A stretch of DNA of 64,000 nucleotides from JANMAT01 sp031359995 (GTDB lineage: Bacteria > Actinomycetota > Acidimicrobiia > Acidimicrobiales > Ilumatobacteraceae). The position numbers and the translations under genes are program-made. The DNA lies in the NCBI GenBank assembly GCA_031359995.1, contig JANMAT010000116.1, forward strand, positions 62,001 to 126,000. Direction: 5' to 3'. This document shows, one piece after another, positions 16,754 to 26,661 of the stretch (within the stretch, counting starts at the first letter, position 1; the number at the start of each line of letters is the position of its first letter). The notes under the pieces are model-generated. The model did not search any database, was not told the DNA's origin, and saw nothing but the letters and a program-made list of their open reading frames with translations.

Positions 16754-18388
16754 ATGACGAGCCCGCGTGAGTTGTGGCAGGAAGCGTTCGAGGGAGCCAA
16801 GCTCCGCGATGCCGACTTCCGCACGATGTCCGGCGTCCCCCTCGAACCGGTCTACGGCCCCGATGACGCGGCGTTCCCCGGCCAGTTCCCGTACACGCGC
16901 GGCATCCACGCGTCGATGTACCGCTCGCGTCTGTGGACCATGCGCATGTTCGCCGGGTTCGGTACGGCCGAGGACACGAACTGGCGGTTCAAGGAGATCC
17001 TGAAGGCCGGCGGGGACGGCCTCTCGACCGCGTTCGACATGCCGACGCTCATGGGGCTCGACTCCGACGACGAGATGTCGCTCGGTGAGGTCGGCCGGTG
17101 CGGCGTGGCCGTCGACACGCTGGCCGACATGGAGGACCTGTACCGCGGCATCGACCTCGGCACGATCACCACGTCGATGACGATCAACTCGCCGGCCGCG
17201 GTCATCTTCGCCATGTACATCGCCCAGGCCGAGAAGGCCGGCGTGCACCGCTCCCGTCTCGGCGGCACGCTGCAGAACGACATCCTGAAGGAGTACCAGG
17301 CGCAGAAGGAGTTCGTGTTCCCGCCGCGCCAGTCGTTGCGCCTGGTGCGCGACACCATCGGCTTCACCGCGGCCGAGATGCCGCGCTGGAACTCGATCTC
17401 CATCTCCGGCTACCACATCCGTGAAGCCGGATCGACGGCGGTGCAGGAACTGGCCTTCACGCTGGCCAACGGGTTCGCCTACGTCGAGCTGGCCCGCCAG
17501 GCCGGTCTCGCCGTCGACGTGTTCGTGCCGCGGCTGTCGTTCTTCTTCAACGCCCACATCGACTTCTTCGAGGAGATCGCCAAGTACCGCGCCGCCCGCC
17601 GCATCTGGGCCCGCTGGATGAAGGAGCGCTACGGCGCCACGAGCGAGAAGTCGATGGCGCTGCGGTTCCACACCCAGACCGCGGGCGTCTCGCTCACCGC
17701 GCAGCAGCCCGAGGTCAACATCGTGCGCACCGCCATCGAGGCGCTGGCCGGCGTGCTCGGCGGCACGCAGTCGCTGCACACGAACTCCATGGACGAAGCC
17801 ATCGCCCTGCCCACCGAGAAGGCGGCGCGCATCGCGCTGCGCACCCAGCAGGTCATCGCCTACGAGACGAACGTGGCCCACGTGGCCGACCCGCTGGGCG
17901 GCTCCTACTTCGTGGAGTCGCTCACCGACGAGGTCGAGCGCCAGGCCGAGGAGATCTTCGCCTACCTCGACGAGATCGGTGGCGGCAGCATGCTGGAAGG
18001 TGTCGTGAAGGGCATCGAGGAGAACTGGTTCCAGGGCAAGATCGCCGACTCGGCCTACGAGCTGGAGCGCAACTTCAACAACGGCAGCCGCATCATCGTC
18101 GGTGTGAACCGCTTCACCGAGGGCAACGACGACACCGACCTCGACATCCTCCAGATCACCAACGCGGACGAAGCCCGCCAGATCAAGCGTCTGGCCGGCG
18201 TGCGCCAGGACCGCGACGAGGTCGCAGTGGCCGCTGCGTTGGAGAAGCTGGCCAAGGAAGCGGCCGACACCGAGATCAACCTCATGCCCACGCTCATCGA
18301 CACCGTGAAGACCTACGCGACGCTGGGCGAGGTCATGAACGCCATGGCCGGCATCTTCGGCCGTCACGTCGAAGTGCCCACCATCTGA
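16754..18388 (+). CDS. icmA: Isobutyryl-CoA mutase large subunit (B12-dependent acyl-CoA mutase)
   Basis: A 544-residue TIM-barrel subunit of the methylmalonyl-CoA mutase superfamily without its own B12 domain. Methylmalonyl-CoA mutase uses Tyr89 and Arg207 to hold the substrate carboxylate; isobutyryl-CoA mutase has Phe80 and Gln198. Here the matching positions are Phe66 (TMRMFAGFG) and Gln184 (KEYQAQKEF), with the same 118-residue spacing, so reversible isobutyryl-CoA to n-butyryl-CoA conversion is predicted. 2-hydroxyisobutyryl-CoA mutase would carry Ile at the first position. ATG 16754 is preceded by GGTGGGGAG. The B12-binding small subunit lies 3.6 kb downstream on the same strand. Confidence 0.85.
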   Translation: MTSPRELWQEAFEGAKLRDADFRTMSGVPLEPVYGPDDAAFPGQFPYTRGIHASMYRSRLWTMRMFAGFGTAEDTNWRFKEILKAGGDGLSTAFDMPTLMGLDSDDEMSLGEVGRCGVAVDTLADMEDLYRGIDLGTITTSMTINSPAAVIFAMYIAQAEKAGVHRSRLGGTLQNDILKEYQAQKEFVFPPRQSLRLVRDTIGFTAAEMPRWNSISISGYHIREAGSTAVQELAFTLANGFAYVELARQAGLAVDVFVPRLSFFFNAHIDFFEEIAKYRAARRIWARWMKERYGATSEKSMALRFHTQTAGVSLTAQQPEVNIVRTAIEALAGVLGGTQSLHTNSMDEAIALPTEKAARIALRTQQVIAYETNVAHVADPLGGSYFVESLTDEVERQAEEIFAYLDEIGGGSMLEGVVKGIEENWFQGKIADSAYELERNFNNGSRIIVGVNRFTEGNDDTDLDILQITNADEARQIKRLAGVRQDRDEVAVAAALEKLAKEAADTEINLMPTLIDTVKTYATLGEVMNAMAGIFGRHVEVPTI

Positions 18389-18436
18389 CGTCCTGACGTC
18401 GGCGCCCGACGGCATCCGTTTCATCCGGGGGAAGAG

Positions 18437-19474
18437 ATGCACAACATCGACGAGATGCCGGCGCGCCTGGCCGCGTTCCTCGCCGCCGAGGAGCCCGGTT
18501 GGCGCGACATCGAGGTCACCGCGTACGAGGTGATGACCGGCGGCTACAGCCGGCTGCTGGCCAAGGCCCACGTGCGTCACGCCGCCGGCGAGCGCGTGTT
18601 CGTCCTTCGCGGCGACCCGCCCGCCGATCGCTCGCTGATCCACACCGATCGTCTCACCGAGTGGGAGGTGCTCTCGGCCGTCGCCTCCCACGGCGTGCGG
18701 GTCTCGCAGCCCCGCTACTTCGACCCCAGTGGCGAACGGCTGGGGACGAAGGCGCTCGTGATCGAGTTCTGCGAGGCGACGTCGCTGCTGGCGTACCTGG
18801 CCGCGCACGGCACCGACGAGCACGCCGCCGCGGTCGCGCCGCTCGCCGAAGCGGCCGCGGCGTTCCACCGGATCCCGCTCGAGCAGCTGCCGGCCTGCCT
18901 GGCCCGTCCGGCGAGCTGGGACGCCTACCTCGACCACCGCATCGACGAGTGGCGCCGCAGCGCCCATGCCCACGTGGAGAGTCAGCCCATCCTGCGCTTC
19001 ATCGCCGCGTGGTTGCAGGCCCATCGTCCGCCGGCGGTGCCGCTGTCGCTGATCCACGGCGACTTCCAGTCGGCCAACCTCATGCGCGATCCCGACGGCG
19101 GCATCGTGATCCTCGACTGGGAGCTGGCCCAGATCGGCGACCCGCGCGAGGACCTCGGCTACTTCAAGGCCGTCGCCCAGATCGCCGGCCCCGACCTCAC
19201 CGACATCGACGCCGACGGGTTCTGCCGCCACTACCGCGAGCTCATGGGCTTCACCGAGGACCAGCTGAACCCGGCCGTGCTGGCCTACTTCCTCGTGCTC
19301 GGCGTGGTCGGCACCGTGCGGCAGCTGCTCGAGGGTGCCGCCGCCTACGCCCGTGGTGACAACAAGCTGCTGGCGTCGGTGTTCAACCTGAGCTCGGTGC
19401 AGTTCGGCAACAGCATCTGGTTGCCCACCACCCGCGCCCTCGACGCCGCGTTCGCCACCATGAGAGAGGCCTGA
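18437..19474 (+). CDS. Aminoglycoside-phosphotransferase-fold kinase-like protein
   Basis: A 345-residue APH/choline-kinase-fold protein. The catalytic loop is IHGDFQSANLM (near 206-216) and the metal-binding motif LDWELAQIGDPREDLGYF near 224-241, so kinase chemistry is possible. Relatives of this type often sit beside acyl-CoA dehydrogenases and other CoA genes (as in ACAD10/11 fusions) and are not resistance genes. The natural substrate is unknown. GGGGGAAGAG precedes the ATG. It ends 1 nt before the next gene. Confidence 0.85.
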   Translation: MHNIDEMPARLAAFLAAEEPGWRDIEVTAYEVMTGGYSRLLAKAHVRHAAGERVFVLRGDPPADRSLIHTDRLTEWEVLSAVASHGVRVSQPRYFDPSGERLGTKALVIEFCEATSLLAYLAAHGTDEHAAAVAPLAEAAAAFHRIPLEQLPACLARPASWDAYLDHRIDEWRRSAHAHVESQPILRFIAAWLQAHRPPAVPLSLIHGDFQSANLMRDPDGGIVILDWELAQIGDPREDLGYFKAVAQIAGPDLTDIDADGFCRHYRELMGFTEDQLNPAVLAYFLVLGVVGTVRQLLEGAAAYARGDNKLLASVFNLSSVQFGNSIWLPTTRALDAAFATMREA

Positions 19475-19475
19475 G

Positions 19476-19889
19476 ATGTTCACCCGTCCCACCACCGAGC
19501 AGGTGTTGCGCGGCCTCGTCGACGACCTCAGCAGGACCATCGCCCCCGAGCTCACGAGCGAGACGGCCAAGGTGGCCCTGGGCATGATCGTGCAGCTCCT
19601 GCAGGGCTGCGCCGTGCGCAGCGCCCACGAGATCGCGTGGATGCACGACGAGATCGCCGCCATCGAGGCCGAGGTCGGCACCGTGGCCGCCGCCCACGGC
19701 GACAGCCTCCACCTGGAGGACGTGATCGTTCGCTACCACGCCGCCAGCGAGGTGCTGGCCGAAGCGGTCGAGGCGGGCTACGCCGCCGGCGACGAGGCCC
19801 GCGTCGACCGGCTGCGAGCCCTGCTCGAGGCCCGCAGCGGCAACGAGATGCGCATCGTCGGTGCCCTCGATCTCGTCGGTCGCGGGTAG
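19476..19889 (+). CDS. Conserved-looking hypothetical alpha-helical protein
   Basis: A 137-residue, probably all-helical cytosolic protein without membrane segments or a motif I recognise. Its features are ELTSETAKVALGMIVQLLQGC and acidic helices such as HDEIAAIEAEVG. It is locked between the kinase-like gene (1-nt gap) and the deacetylase gene (5-nt gap), so it is a true gene by context and codon use, likely a partner or accessory of the kinase-like protein. Function unknown. Confidence 0.7.
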   Translation: MFTRPTTEQVLRGLVDDLSRTIAPELTSETAKVALGMIVQLLQGCAVRSAHEIAWMHDEIAAIEAEVGTVAAAHGDSLHLEDVIVRYHAASEVLAEAVEAGYAAGDEARVDRLRALLEARSGNEMRIVGALDLVGRG

Positions 19890-19894
19890 CGGGC

Positions 19895-20950
<1,056 letters not shown>

Positions 20951-21094
20951 CGGGTACCGCGGCCGGTGCCGTCCCGGCGGCGGGGTCGCCCGTCAGCCCG
21001 ACGCCATCCGCGACCGTTCGCACCCTCGCACCGGCGTTCCCTACGATGGCATCCCGATGCACGGGTCACCCATTGGCTCGGCCAGGAGGAAGAG

Positions 21095-21970
21095 ATGACG
21101 TCTGACATCACCCGCGTGGGAGTGATCGGCTGTGGGCTCATGGGGTCCGGCATCGCCGAGGTGTGCGCTCGCGCCGGGCTCGACGTCATGGTCCGCGAGG
21201 TCGACGCGGCCGCCGCCGAGGCGGGCCACAAGCGGGTGGTCGCCAGCCTCGACCGGGCGGTACGGGCCACCAAGCTGTCCGAGGAGGATCGCGATTCGGC
21301 CCTCAAGCGCGTGCACCTCACCACCGACTTCGCCGATCTGGCCGACCGTCAACTCGTGGTCGAGGCCGTCGTGGAGGACGAGTCGCTGAAGACCGACACG
21401 TTCAAGGCGCTCGACAAGGTCGTCACCGACGCGGGCGCCATCCTCGCCAGCAACACCAGTTCGATTCCGATCATGAAGCTCGGCATGGCCACCTCGCGGC
21501 CCGAGCAGGTCGTGGGCATCCACTTCTTCAACCCGGTGCCGGTGCTGCGGCTGGTCGAGCTGGTCACGTCGCTGCTCACGTCGCCCGAGACCACCGACCG
21601 GGCCAACGACTTCGCCACCAACGTCCTGCACAAGCGCGTGGTGCGCAGCCAGGACCGCGCCGGCTTCATCGTGAACGCGCTGCTGATCCCCTACATCTTG
21701 TCGTCCATTCGCATGATGGAGTCGGGCTTCGCGTCGGCCGAGGACATCGACATCGGCATGGTCGAGGGCTGCAACCACCCCATGGGTCCGCTGCGCCTCG
21801 CCGATCTCATCGGGCTCGACACCTGCCAGGCCGTGGCCGAGAGCCTCTACACCGAGTTCAAGGAACCGCTCTACGCCTCGCCGCCGCTCCTGTCGCGCAT
21901 GGTCGAGGCTGGTCTGCTCGGTCGCAAGGCGGGCCGGGGCTTCTACGACTACTCCGGGAAGAAGGGCTGA
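21095..21970 (+). CDS. 3-hydroxybutyryl-CoA dehydrogenase
   Basis: A 291-residue NAD(P)-dependent 3-hydroxyacyl-CoA dehydrogenase of the short butyrate type. The Rossmann motif GVIGCGLMGSGIAE covers residues 9-22, and SNTSSIPI and GIHFFNPVPVLRLVE carry the conserved Ser, His and Asn-containing active site. ATG 21095 has GGAGGAAGAG upstream. Its stop is 2 nt before the mutase small-subunit gene, so acetoacetyl-CoA/3-hydroxybutyryl-CoA conversion is coupled to the isobutyryl/butyryl-CoA step, fitting channelling of branched C4 units into the butyrate pathway. Confidence 0.9.
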   Translation: MTSDITRVGVIGCGLMGSGIAEVCARAGLDVMVREVDAAAAEAGHKRVVASLDRAVRATKLSEEDRDSALKRVHLTTDFADLADRQLVVEAVVEDESLKTDTFKALDKVVTDAGAILASNTSSIPIMKLGMATSRPEQVVGIHFFNPVPVLRLVELVTSLLTSPETTDRANDFATNVLHKRVVRSQDRAGFIVNALLIPYILSSIRMMESGFASAEDIDIGMVEGCNHPMGPLRLADLIGLDTCQAVAESLYTEFKEPLYASPPLLSRMVEAGLLGRKAGRGFYDYSGKKG

Positions 21971-21972
21971 TC

Positions 21973-22371
21973 GTGAGCCAGCGCATCCTCGTCGCCAAGG
22001 TGGGACTCGACGGTCATGACCGCGGGGTGAAGGTCGTGGCGCGCATGCTGCGCGACGCGGGGTTCGAGGTGATCTACACCGGCCTGTTCCAGACGCCCGA
22101 CAAGGTCGCGGCGGCTGCGGTCGACGAGGACGTCGACGCCATCGGCCTGTCCATGCTGTCGGGCGCCCACATGACCCTGGCCCCGCTCGTGGTCGAGAAG
22201 GTACGGGCCCGCGGCCTCGACATCCCCGTGGTCGTCGGCGGCATCGTGCCCGGCCCCGACGTGGCCAAGCTGCTCGAGGCCGGGGTGGCCGCGGTGATGA
22301 CGCCGGGCTCGTCGGCCGACGAGTGCGTGGCCATCATGCGCGATGTGATCGCCCGCTCGAACGCCGCCTGA
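21973..22371 (+). CDS. icmB: Isobutyryl-CoA mutase small subunit (B12-binding)
   Basis: A 132-residue flavodoxin-like cobalamin-binding protein. The base-off motif DxHxxG is DGHDRG (residues 14-19, His16 as lower cobalt ligand), followed by the SMLSGAH and VGGIVPG loops that hold the nucleotide tail. Its length matches stand-alone IcmB (about 136 residues). It completes the enzyme encoded at 16754; separation of the two subunit genes by four others is unusual but all are on one strand. The GTG start lies 2 nt after the dehydrogenase stop. No MeaB/IcmC-like G-protein chaperone is in the window. Confidence 0.88.
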   Translation: MSQRILVAKVGLDGHDRGVKVVARMLRDAGFEVIYTGLFQTPDKVAAAAVDEDVDAIGLSMLSGAHMTLAPLVVEKVRARGLDIPVVVGGIVPGPDVAKLLEAGVAAVMTPGSSADECVAIMRDVIARSNAA

Positions 22372-22390
22372 CGCACCTGCGCCCGAGCGG

Positions 22391-22414
22391 CCCCGCCCCC
22401 GGTCAGGGGCGGGG
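22391..22414. terminator. Bidirectional GC hairpin between converging genes
   Basis: CCCCGCCCC (22391-22399) pairs with GGGGCGGGG (22406-22414) across a 6-nt loop that includes the stop codon of the minus-strand gene. It lies between the convergent icmB and reductase genes. Confidence 0.55.
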
Positions 22415-23290
22415 GTCGCCGGCGGCGATGAGGATCTGTACCGCCTCCGTCAGCGGCGTCGGGATGCCGTGGCGCGCCCCGGCCCGCACCAGGGCGCCGT
22501 AGATCGCGTCGTGCTCGGTCGGCCGCCCCGCCTGGCGGTCGTAGAACATCGACGAGCCACCGGCGGGCGCCTTGCCGGCCACCGCCGAGAGGAAGGCGTC
22601 GATCTGGGCGTCACCGAGATCGGCCCCTTCGGCCCGGGCCACGGCGTAGCACTCCTGCAGCAGCCCGCGCAGCAGCGGGTGGACCTGCACCTCGCCCAGC
22701 ACCTCGAGCCGGCGCCCGGTGAGAGCCGTGACACCGTTGGCGGTGATGTTCGAGCCGAGCTTGCGCCACAGCTCGGTCACGAACGCCGCATCGGGACGCA
22801 CGGTGAAGCCGCTGCCCTCGCCCGCCGCCGCCAGCTCCTGCGCGGCGGGACCGTCGGGCATGAACAGATGGCCGAACCCGTGGTGCTGCACGTGGCCGGG
22901 GGCCAGCAGTTCGGCACCGCAGTACACCACCGAGGCCAGCACCTCGGCCGCCGGTGCCAGCGGGGCCACGCGCGCCACCCCCTCGGTACCGTTCTGCACG
23001 ACCACGACGGTGCTGCCCGCCGGCGCCAGCCGGGTCAGCCAGGCCGCGGCGCTGTCGGTCTGGTGGGCCTTCACGCACACGAGGGTGAAGCGCGGCTGCC
23101 AACCGTCGGGGATCTGCGACGGATCGGTCGCCACCTGGGCGGGTCGGTCGACGGCATGGCTGGCCGAGTCGATGCAGTAGCGGTCGAAGGGGCGGCGGGC
23201 GCAGGCCCACACGTCATGGCCCGCATCGGCGAGCTGCGCGGCGGCGTAGCAGCCGACGGATCCGGGGCCGATCACGGCGATGGTGGTCAT
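22403..23290 (-). CDS. Ketopantoate reductase-like protein (ApbA/PanE family)
   Basis: A 295-residue NADPH-dependent 2-dehydropantoate reductase-type protein. The Rossmann loop is GPGSVG (8-13), CVKAHQTDSA and VVVQNGTEG match the conserved KaxqT and qNG motifs, and KLGSNITANGVTALTG carries the catalytic Lys and Asn. Real ketopantoate activity would make it part of pantothenate/CoA synthesis, but paralogues with other substrates are common. ATG 23290 is 7 nt after TACGCT (leaderless layout) and diverges from pafB. Confidence 0.8.
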   Translation of the reverse strand: MTTIAVIGPGSVGCYAAAQLADAGHDVWACARRPFDRYCIDSASHAVDRPAQVATDPSQIPDGWQPRFTLVCVKAHQTDSAAAWLTRLAPAGSTVVVVQNGTEGVARVAPLAPAAEVLASVVYCGAELLAPGHVQHHGFGHLFMPDGPAAQELAAAGEGSGFTVRPDAAFVTELWRKLGSNITANGVTALTGRRLEVLGEVQVHPLLRGLLQECYAVARAEGADLGDAQIDAFLSAVAGKAPAGGSSMFYDRQAGRPTEHDAIYGALVRAGARHGIPTPLTEAVQILIAAGDPRP

Positions 23291-23354
23291 CGGGGCGAGC
23301 GTACGCTGCCCGACCCTGCGAGGCGGCCGTGTCGCAGCACTAGCGTGGGGCCCG

Positions 23355-24293
23355 ATGGCCGATGCCCTCGAACGTCTCACCAACCTGCTCGCGCTGCTCC
23401 TCGAGACGCGCCAACCGCTCACCCTCGATCGGATCGCCAGCGAGCTGGCCGGCCAGTACCCCGACGATCCCGTGGCCCGTCGCGGTTCCTTCGAACGCGA
23501 CAAGGCGGTGCTGCGCGGCGAAGGCATCCCGCTCGAGACGGTGACCACCCACGACGGTGGCACGGCCTACCGCGTCGACCGACGCCGCTACGAGCTGGCC
23601 GACCTCGGCCTCACCCCCGAGGAGAAGCGCGCCCTGCAGGTGGCCGTGGCCACGGTGCACCTCGGCCAGGACTGGGGCGAGGACGCCCTGCTGAAGCTGG
23701 GCAGCGCCCCCGGGGTGGCCGGGGTGTCCGCCAGCCCGCTGGCGGCGCTGCCGGTGGCCGATGCGCTCCCGGTGCTGTTCCAGGCCAACGCCGAGCGGGC
23801 GCCGGTCACGTTCAACTACCGCGGTTCCGAGCGGGTCATCGACCCCTACGGCCTCATCACGCGCAACGGCTTCTGGTACGTGGTCGGCCGCGACCACGGC
23901 CGCGGCGAGCAGCGCACGTTCCGCGTCGACCGCATCGGTCCCGGCCAGCCCGAGCTGGGCACGGCGGGCAGCTTCGAACGGCCCGAGAGCTTCGACCCGG
24001 CCCGGGCGGTGATCGCCGACGCCAAGGCGGCCGGTGAGGTCGAGGGTGAGGCCATGGTGCTGGTGAGCGCGGCCCGCGCCGCCACCGTGGTGGCCGAGCT
24101 GGGCGACACCTCCGTACGCGAGCGCCGCGACGACGGCCGCGTGGTCGTGGCCGTGCCGTGCGCCAATCCGTGGGGCTTCCGATCGTGGGTGCTCGACCTG
24201 CTCGACCAGGCCGAGGTGCTCGGCCCGCCCGAGGTGCGCGCCGACGTGACCGGTTGGCTGCGGGCCGTCGTCGACGCAGGGGCGCCGAGATGA
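23355..24293 (+). CDS. pafB: WYL-domain transcriptional regulator (PafB-like)
   Basis: A 312-residue regulator with an N-terminal winged helix (about 1-70, ALERLTNLLALLLETRQPLT) and a WYL domain (about 150-220, FNYRGSERVIDPYGLITRNGFWYVVGRD). With the next gene it forms the PafB/PafC pair, which in mycobacteria activates the RecA-independent DNA-damage response. Its ATG stands 8 nt after TAGCGT, so the mRNA may be leaderless. It overlaps the next gene by 4 nt. Assignment as PafB rather than another WYL protein rests on the tandem arrangement and domain content. Confidence 0.75.
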   Translation: MADALERLTNLLALLLETRQPLTLDRIASELAGQYPDDPVARRGSFERDKAVLRGEGIPLETVTTHDGGTAYRVDRRRYELADLGLTPEEKRALQVAVATVHLGQDWGEDALLKLGSAPGVAGVSASPLAALPVADALPVLFQANAERAPVTFNYRGSERVIDPYGLITRNGFWYVVGRDHGRGEQRTFRVDRIGPGQPELGTAGSFERPESFDPARAVIADAKAAGEVEGEAMVLVSAARAATVVAELGDTSVRERRDDGRVVVAVPCANPWGFRSWVLDLLDQAEVLGPPEVRADVTGWLRAVVDAGAPR

Positions 24294-25240
24294 CCACGGC
24301 GACCCCCCGACGCGGCCCCCGGCCCGCCCAGGAGCGGCTGCGTCGCCTCCTGGTGATGCTGCCGTGGCTGATGGAGCGGGGCGAGGCCACCATCGCCGAG
24401 CTCACCGAGCGCTTCGGTGGCACCGAAGCCCACGTGATCGCCGACCTCGAACGGGCGTCCCTGTGCGGGCTGCCGCCCTACGTCGACGAGCTGATCGACA
24501 TCTTCATCGAGGACGGGGTCGTTCACGTCGGGGTGCCCCGGCTGTTCACCCGGCCATTGCGTCTGACCGCGCCCGAGGGCTTCTCGCTGCTGGCGTCGGC
24601 CAACGCCGCGCTCGAACTGCAGGGCGCCGACCCTGGCGGGCCCCTCGGCCGAGCGTTGGCCAAGCTGGCCGACGTGCTGGGCAGCCCGTCGGCCGTCACG
24701 GTCACCCTCGACCGACCGCCGCTGCTCGACGTGGTCCGCGCCGCGCAGGAGCATGGCGAGCGGCTCGCCATCACCTACTGGTCGGCCGGCCGTGACGAGA
24801 CCACGGCCCGTACCATCGACGCGCACCTCGTGTTCACCGAGCGGGGCCACTGGTACGTCACCGCCGACGACTCGCGCACCGGCCAGCGGCGCACGTTCAA
24901 GGTCGACCGCATCTCGGAGGCCGTGCCCACCGGTGCGTACTTCACCCCGCAGGCGGTGGAGGTCCCCATCGACGGCGGCTGGTTCGCCCAGGCCGATGAG
25001 GCCCGCCCGGTCACGCTGCTGCTGCCGGCCGACGCCAGCTGGGTCGCCGATCACTACCCGGTCACCCGCGTCACCGCCGAGGCCGACGGTCGGTGGCGGG
25101 TGGTGCTGCCGATCGTGAACGAGCGCTGGCTGGCGCGCCTGCTGCTGCGCGTCGGTCCCGAAGCGGTGGTCGTCGAGCCGGCCGACTGGCACGACCTCGC
25201 CGCCCGCACCGCGGCGACGGTGCTGGCCCGTTACGACTGA
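24290..25240 (+). CDS. pafC: WYL-domain transcriptional regulator (PafC-like)
   Basis: A 316-residue partner of the preceding WYL protein: winged-helix region at about 15-85 (RLRRLLVMLPWLMERGEATI) and a WYL domain near 160-225 (ITYWSAGRDETTARTIDAHLV, then GHWYVTADDSRTGQRRTFKVDRI). ATG 24290 overlaps the pafB stop. In other Actinobacteria these genes lie next to the proteasome gene pafA; no proteasome gene is present here. It overlaps the converging exonuclease gene by 10 nt. Confidence 0.75.
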   Translation: MTTATPRRGPRPAQERLRRLLVMLPWLMERGEATIAELTERFGGTEAHVIADLERASLCGLPPYVDELIDIFIEDGVVHVGVPRLFTRPLRLTAPEGFSLLASANAALELQGADPGGPLGRALAKLADVLGSPSAVTVTLDRPPLLDVVRAAQEHGERLAITYWSAGRDETTARTIDAHLVFTERGHWYVTADDSRTGQRRTFKVDRISEAVPTGAYFTPQAVEVPIDGGWFAQADEARPVTLLLPADASWVADHYPVTRVTAEADGRWRVVLPIVNERWLARLLLRVGPEAVVVEPADWHDLAARTAATVLARYD

Positions 25241-25836
25241 CGGGCGGCGCGGGGCAGCCCGCGCACCTCGGGCGCCAGCTCGTCGAGCGAGGTGACCCCC
25301 GAGGCCGCGAGCAGCTGGGGGAGCAGCGCCGCGGTGGCGCGGGCGTCGGCCAGCGCATCGTGGGCCCGGGTGAGGGGCACGCCGTAGCGCTCGCACACGT
25401 CGGCCAGGCGGTGGGACAGCACCCGCTCGGGGTCGAGCGAGCGCGACAGCTCGAGCGTGCACAGGCGGTGGGGCGGCGCGGGCCGCCCCGTGCCCGCCCG
25501 CCCGATGGCCCGCTCGATGAAGGCCCAGTCGAAGCCGACGTTGTGGGCGACCACCACGTTGCCGTCGATGCGGCGGGCCAGCTCGGGCGCCACGGCCCGC
25601 AGGCGGGGCGCCCGCCACAGGCGGCGCACGGTGAGGCCGTGGACGTGGCGGGGCCCCACACGCCAGAGCGACGGGCGCACGAGCGTGGACCACTCGTCGA
25701 GCACGGTGCCGTCGGCGCCGACGGTGACGACGGCGACCTGCAGGATGCGGTGCTGCACGGGAGACAGGCCGCTGGTCTCCACGTCGACCACCGCGAAGCG
25801 CGGCTGGGTCAGCGCGGTGGTGAACGGCTCGGCCAT
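25231..25836 (-). CDS. DnaQ-like 3'-5' exonuclease (DEDDh)
   Basis: A 201-residue exonuclease domain of the DNA polymerase III epsilon / RNase T type. Exo I is VVDVETSG (Asp18, Glu20), Exo II is AHNVGFDWAFIERA near 95-108, and Exo III is AHDALADARATAAL near 157-170. No polymerase or helicase domain is attached, so it may be a proofreading subunit or a repair nuclease. The ATG is 6 nt after TAGGGT, a leaderless layout. It sits directly against pafC. Confidence 0.88.
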   Translation of the reverse strand: MAEPFTTALTQPRFAVVDVETSGLSPVQHRILQVAVVTVGADGTVLDEWSTLVRPSLWRVGPRHVHGLTVRRLWRAPRLRAVAPELARRIDGNVVVAHNVGFDWAFIERAIGRAGTGRPAPPHRLCTLELSRSLDPERVLSHRLADVCERYGVPLTRAHDALADARATAALLPQLLAASGVTSLDELAPEVRGLPRAARQS

Positions 25837-25887
25837 GGTGTCACCCTATGCCGCCCCTGTGACGGAGTCGGGGAGAGGCCGCGTTGC

Positions 25888-26259
25888 TCAGCCGGCCATG
25901 GCCTTCTGGAAGGCGGCGAGGTCGAAGTAGTCGCGCCACAGGGCGATCTTGCCGTCACGGACGATGAACAGCCCGGCCACGTCGAGCTCGATCCAGCGGT
26001 CGCCTTGCTGGAAGCGGTCGGTGCGCTCGTTCATGACGACCCGCTCGTCGGAGACCTGATGATGGGTGACCCACTCGACCGCGGTGAACCCGGCGACGAA
26101 CGGCGCCAGCGTGGTGCGGATGCCCTCGGCCCCGTGGACCTTGCCGATCGGCACGTTGTCGTACTCGACGTCGTCGGTGACGAGTTCGAGTGCACCGTCG
26201 AGGTCGAGGGCGCAGATGCGGGCGATGAAGGTGTTGACGATGTCGGCGGCGGTGCTCAC
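25888..26259 (-). CDS. SnoaL/limonene-epoxide-hydrolase-like protein
   Basis: A 123-residue NTF2-like fold protein (TAADIVNTFIARICALDLD, VEYDNVPIGKVHGAEGI, GLFIVRDGKIALWRDYFDL). The limonene-1,2-epoxide hydrolase family shows the same pattern of N, R and D residues around RWIELDVAG and WRDYFD, so hydrolase or isomerase activity on a small hydrophobic compound is possible. GTG 26259 was chosen because it is 7 nt after TACCAT; the longer upstream frame overlaps whiB. Confidence 0.7.
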   Translation of the reverse strand: MSTAADIVNTFIARICALDLDGALELVTDDVEYDNVPIGKVHGAEGIRTTLAPFVAGFTAVEWVTHHQVSDERVVMNERTDRFQQGDRWIELDVAGLFIVRDGKIALWRDYFDLAAFQKAMAG

Positions 26260-26323
26260 CCGGCCGATGGTAGGCGGCCGATGGCGGGGTGCCGAACGAC
26301 GGACCTGACGGTGCTCGGCCCGG

Positions 26324-26635
26324 TCAGGCCGACACGAGGTGACCGCGCGCCCGCACGCCGATGGGTGCGGCCACGGTGAAGCCGGCGAGGTGACGCTCTT
26401 CCTCGCTCTCGCCGCCCCAGAACCCGTATTCGTGGTTGTTGCGGGCGACGGCCCGGCACGTGGCCAACACCGGGCAGCTCTGGCACAGCAGTCGGGCCTG
26501 CGCCTCGCGTCGGGCCCGTGCCTGGGGCCGCTCGGCACGCGGGGGGAAGAAGAGGTTGGTCTTGTTCTTGCAGACGCCGTGCTGCGTCCAGTCATCCGTC
26601 GCAGGCAGGTCCACGTGCAACTCGACAGCGGTCAT
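26324..26635 (-). CDS. WhiB-family iron-sulfur transcription factor
   Basis: A 103-residue actinobacterial regulator. The four cluster-ligating cysteines are Cys22, Cys51, Cys54 and Cys60 (GVCKNKTNLFFPP; LLCQSCPVLATC), followed by the GFWGGESEEER turn that contacts DNA or sigma factor. The [4Fe-4S] cluster should sense oxygen, NO or redox and the protein should work with the principal sigma factor. The ATG has GGAGG 6 nt upstream. A clear promoter and a hairpin-forming leader lie in front. The subfamily (WhiB1 to WhiB7) cannot be assigned with confidence. Confidence 0.9.
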   Translation of the reverse strand: MTAVELHVDLPATDDWTQHGVCKNKTNLFFPPRAERPQARARREAQARLLCQSCPVLATCRAVARNNHEYGFWGGESEEERHLAGFTVAAPIGVRARGHLVSA

Positions 26636-26661
26636 GCGACACCTCCGAGGGTGGCGATCTG

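Noticed and set aside
16754..18388. Methylmalonyl-CoA mutase large subunit
   Set aside because: The Tyr and Arg that hold the carboxylate are Phe and Gln here, which points to isobutyryl-CoA mutase.
18437..19474. Aminoglycoside resistance gene
   Set aside because: The fold is shared, but context within acyl-CoA genes and general similarity to CoA-associated kinase-like proteins argue against resistance.
16727..19681. Minus-strand open frame of nearly 1000 codons opposite icmA and the kinase-like gene
   Set aside because: Shadow of well-conserved plus-strand genes.
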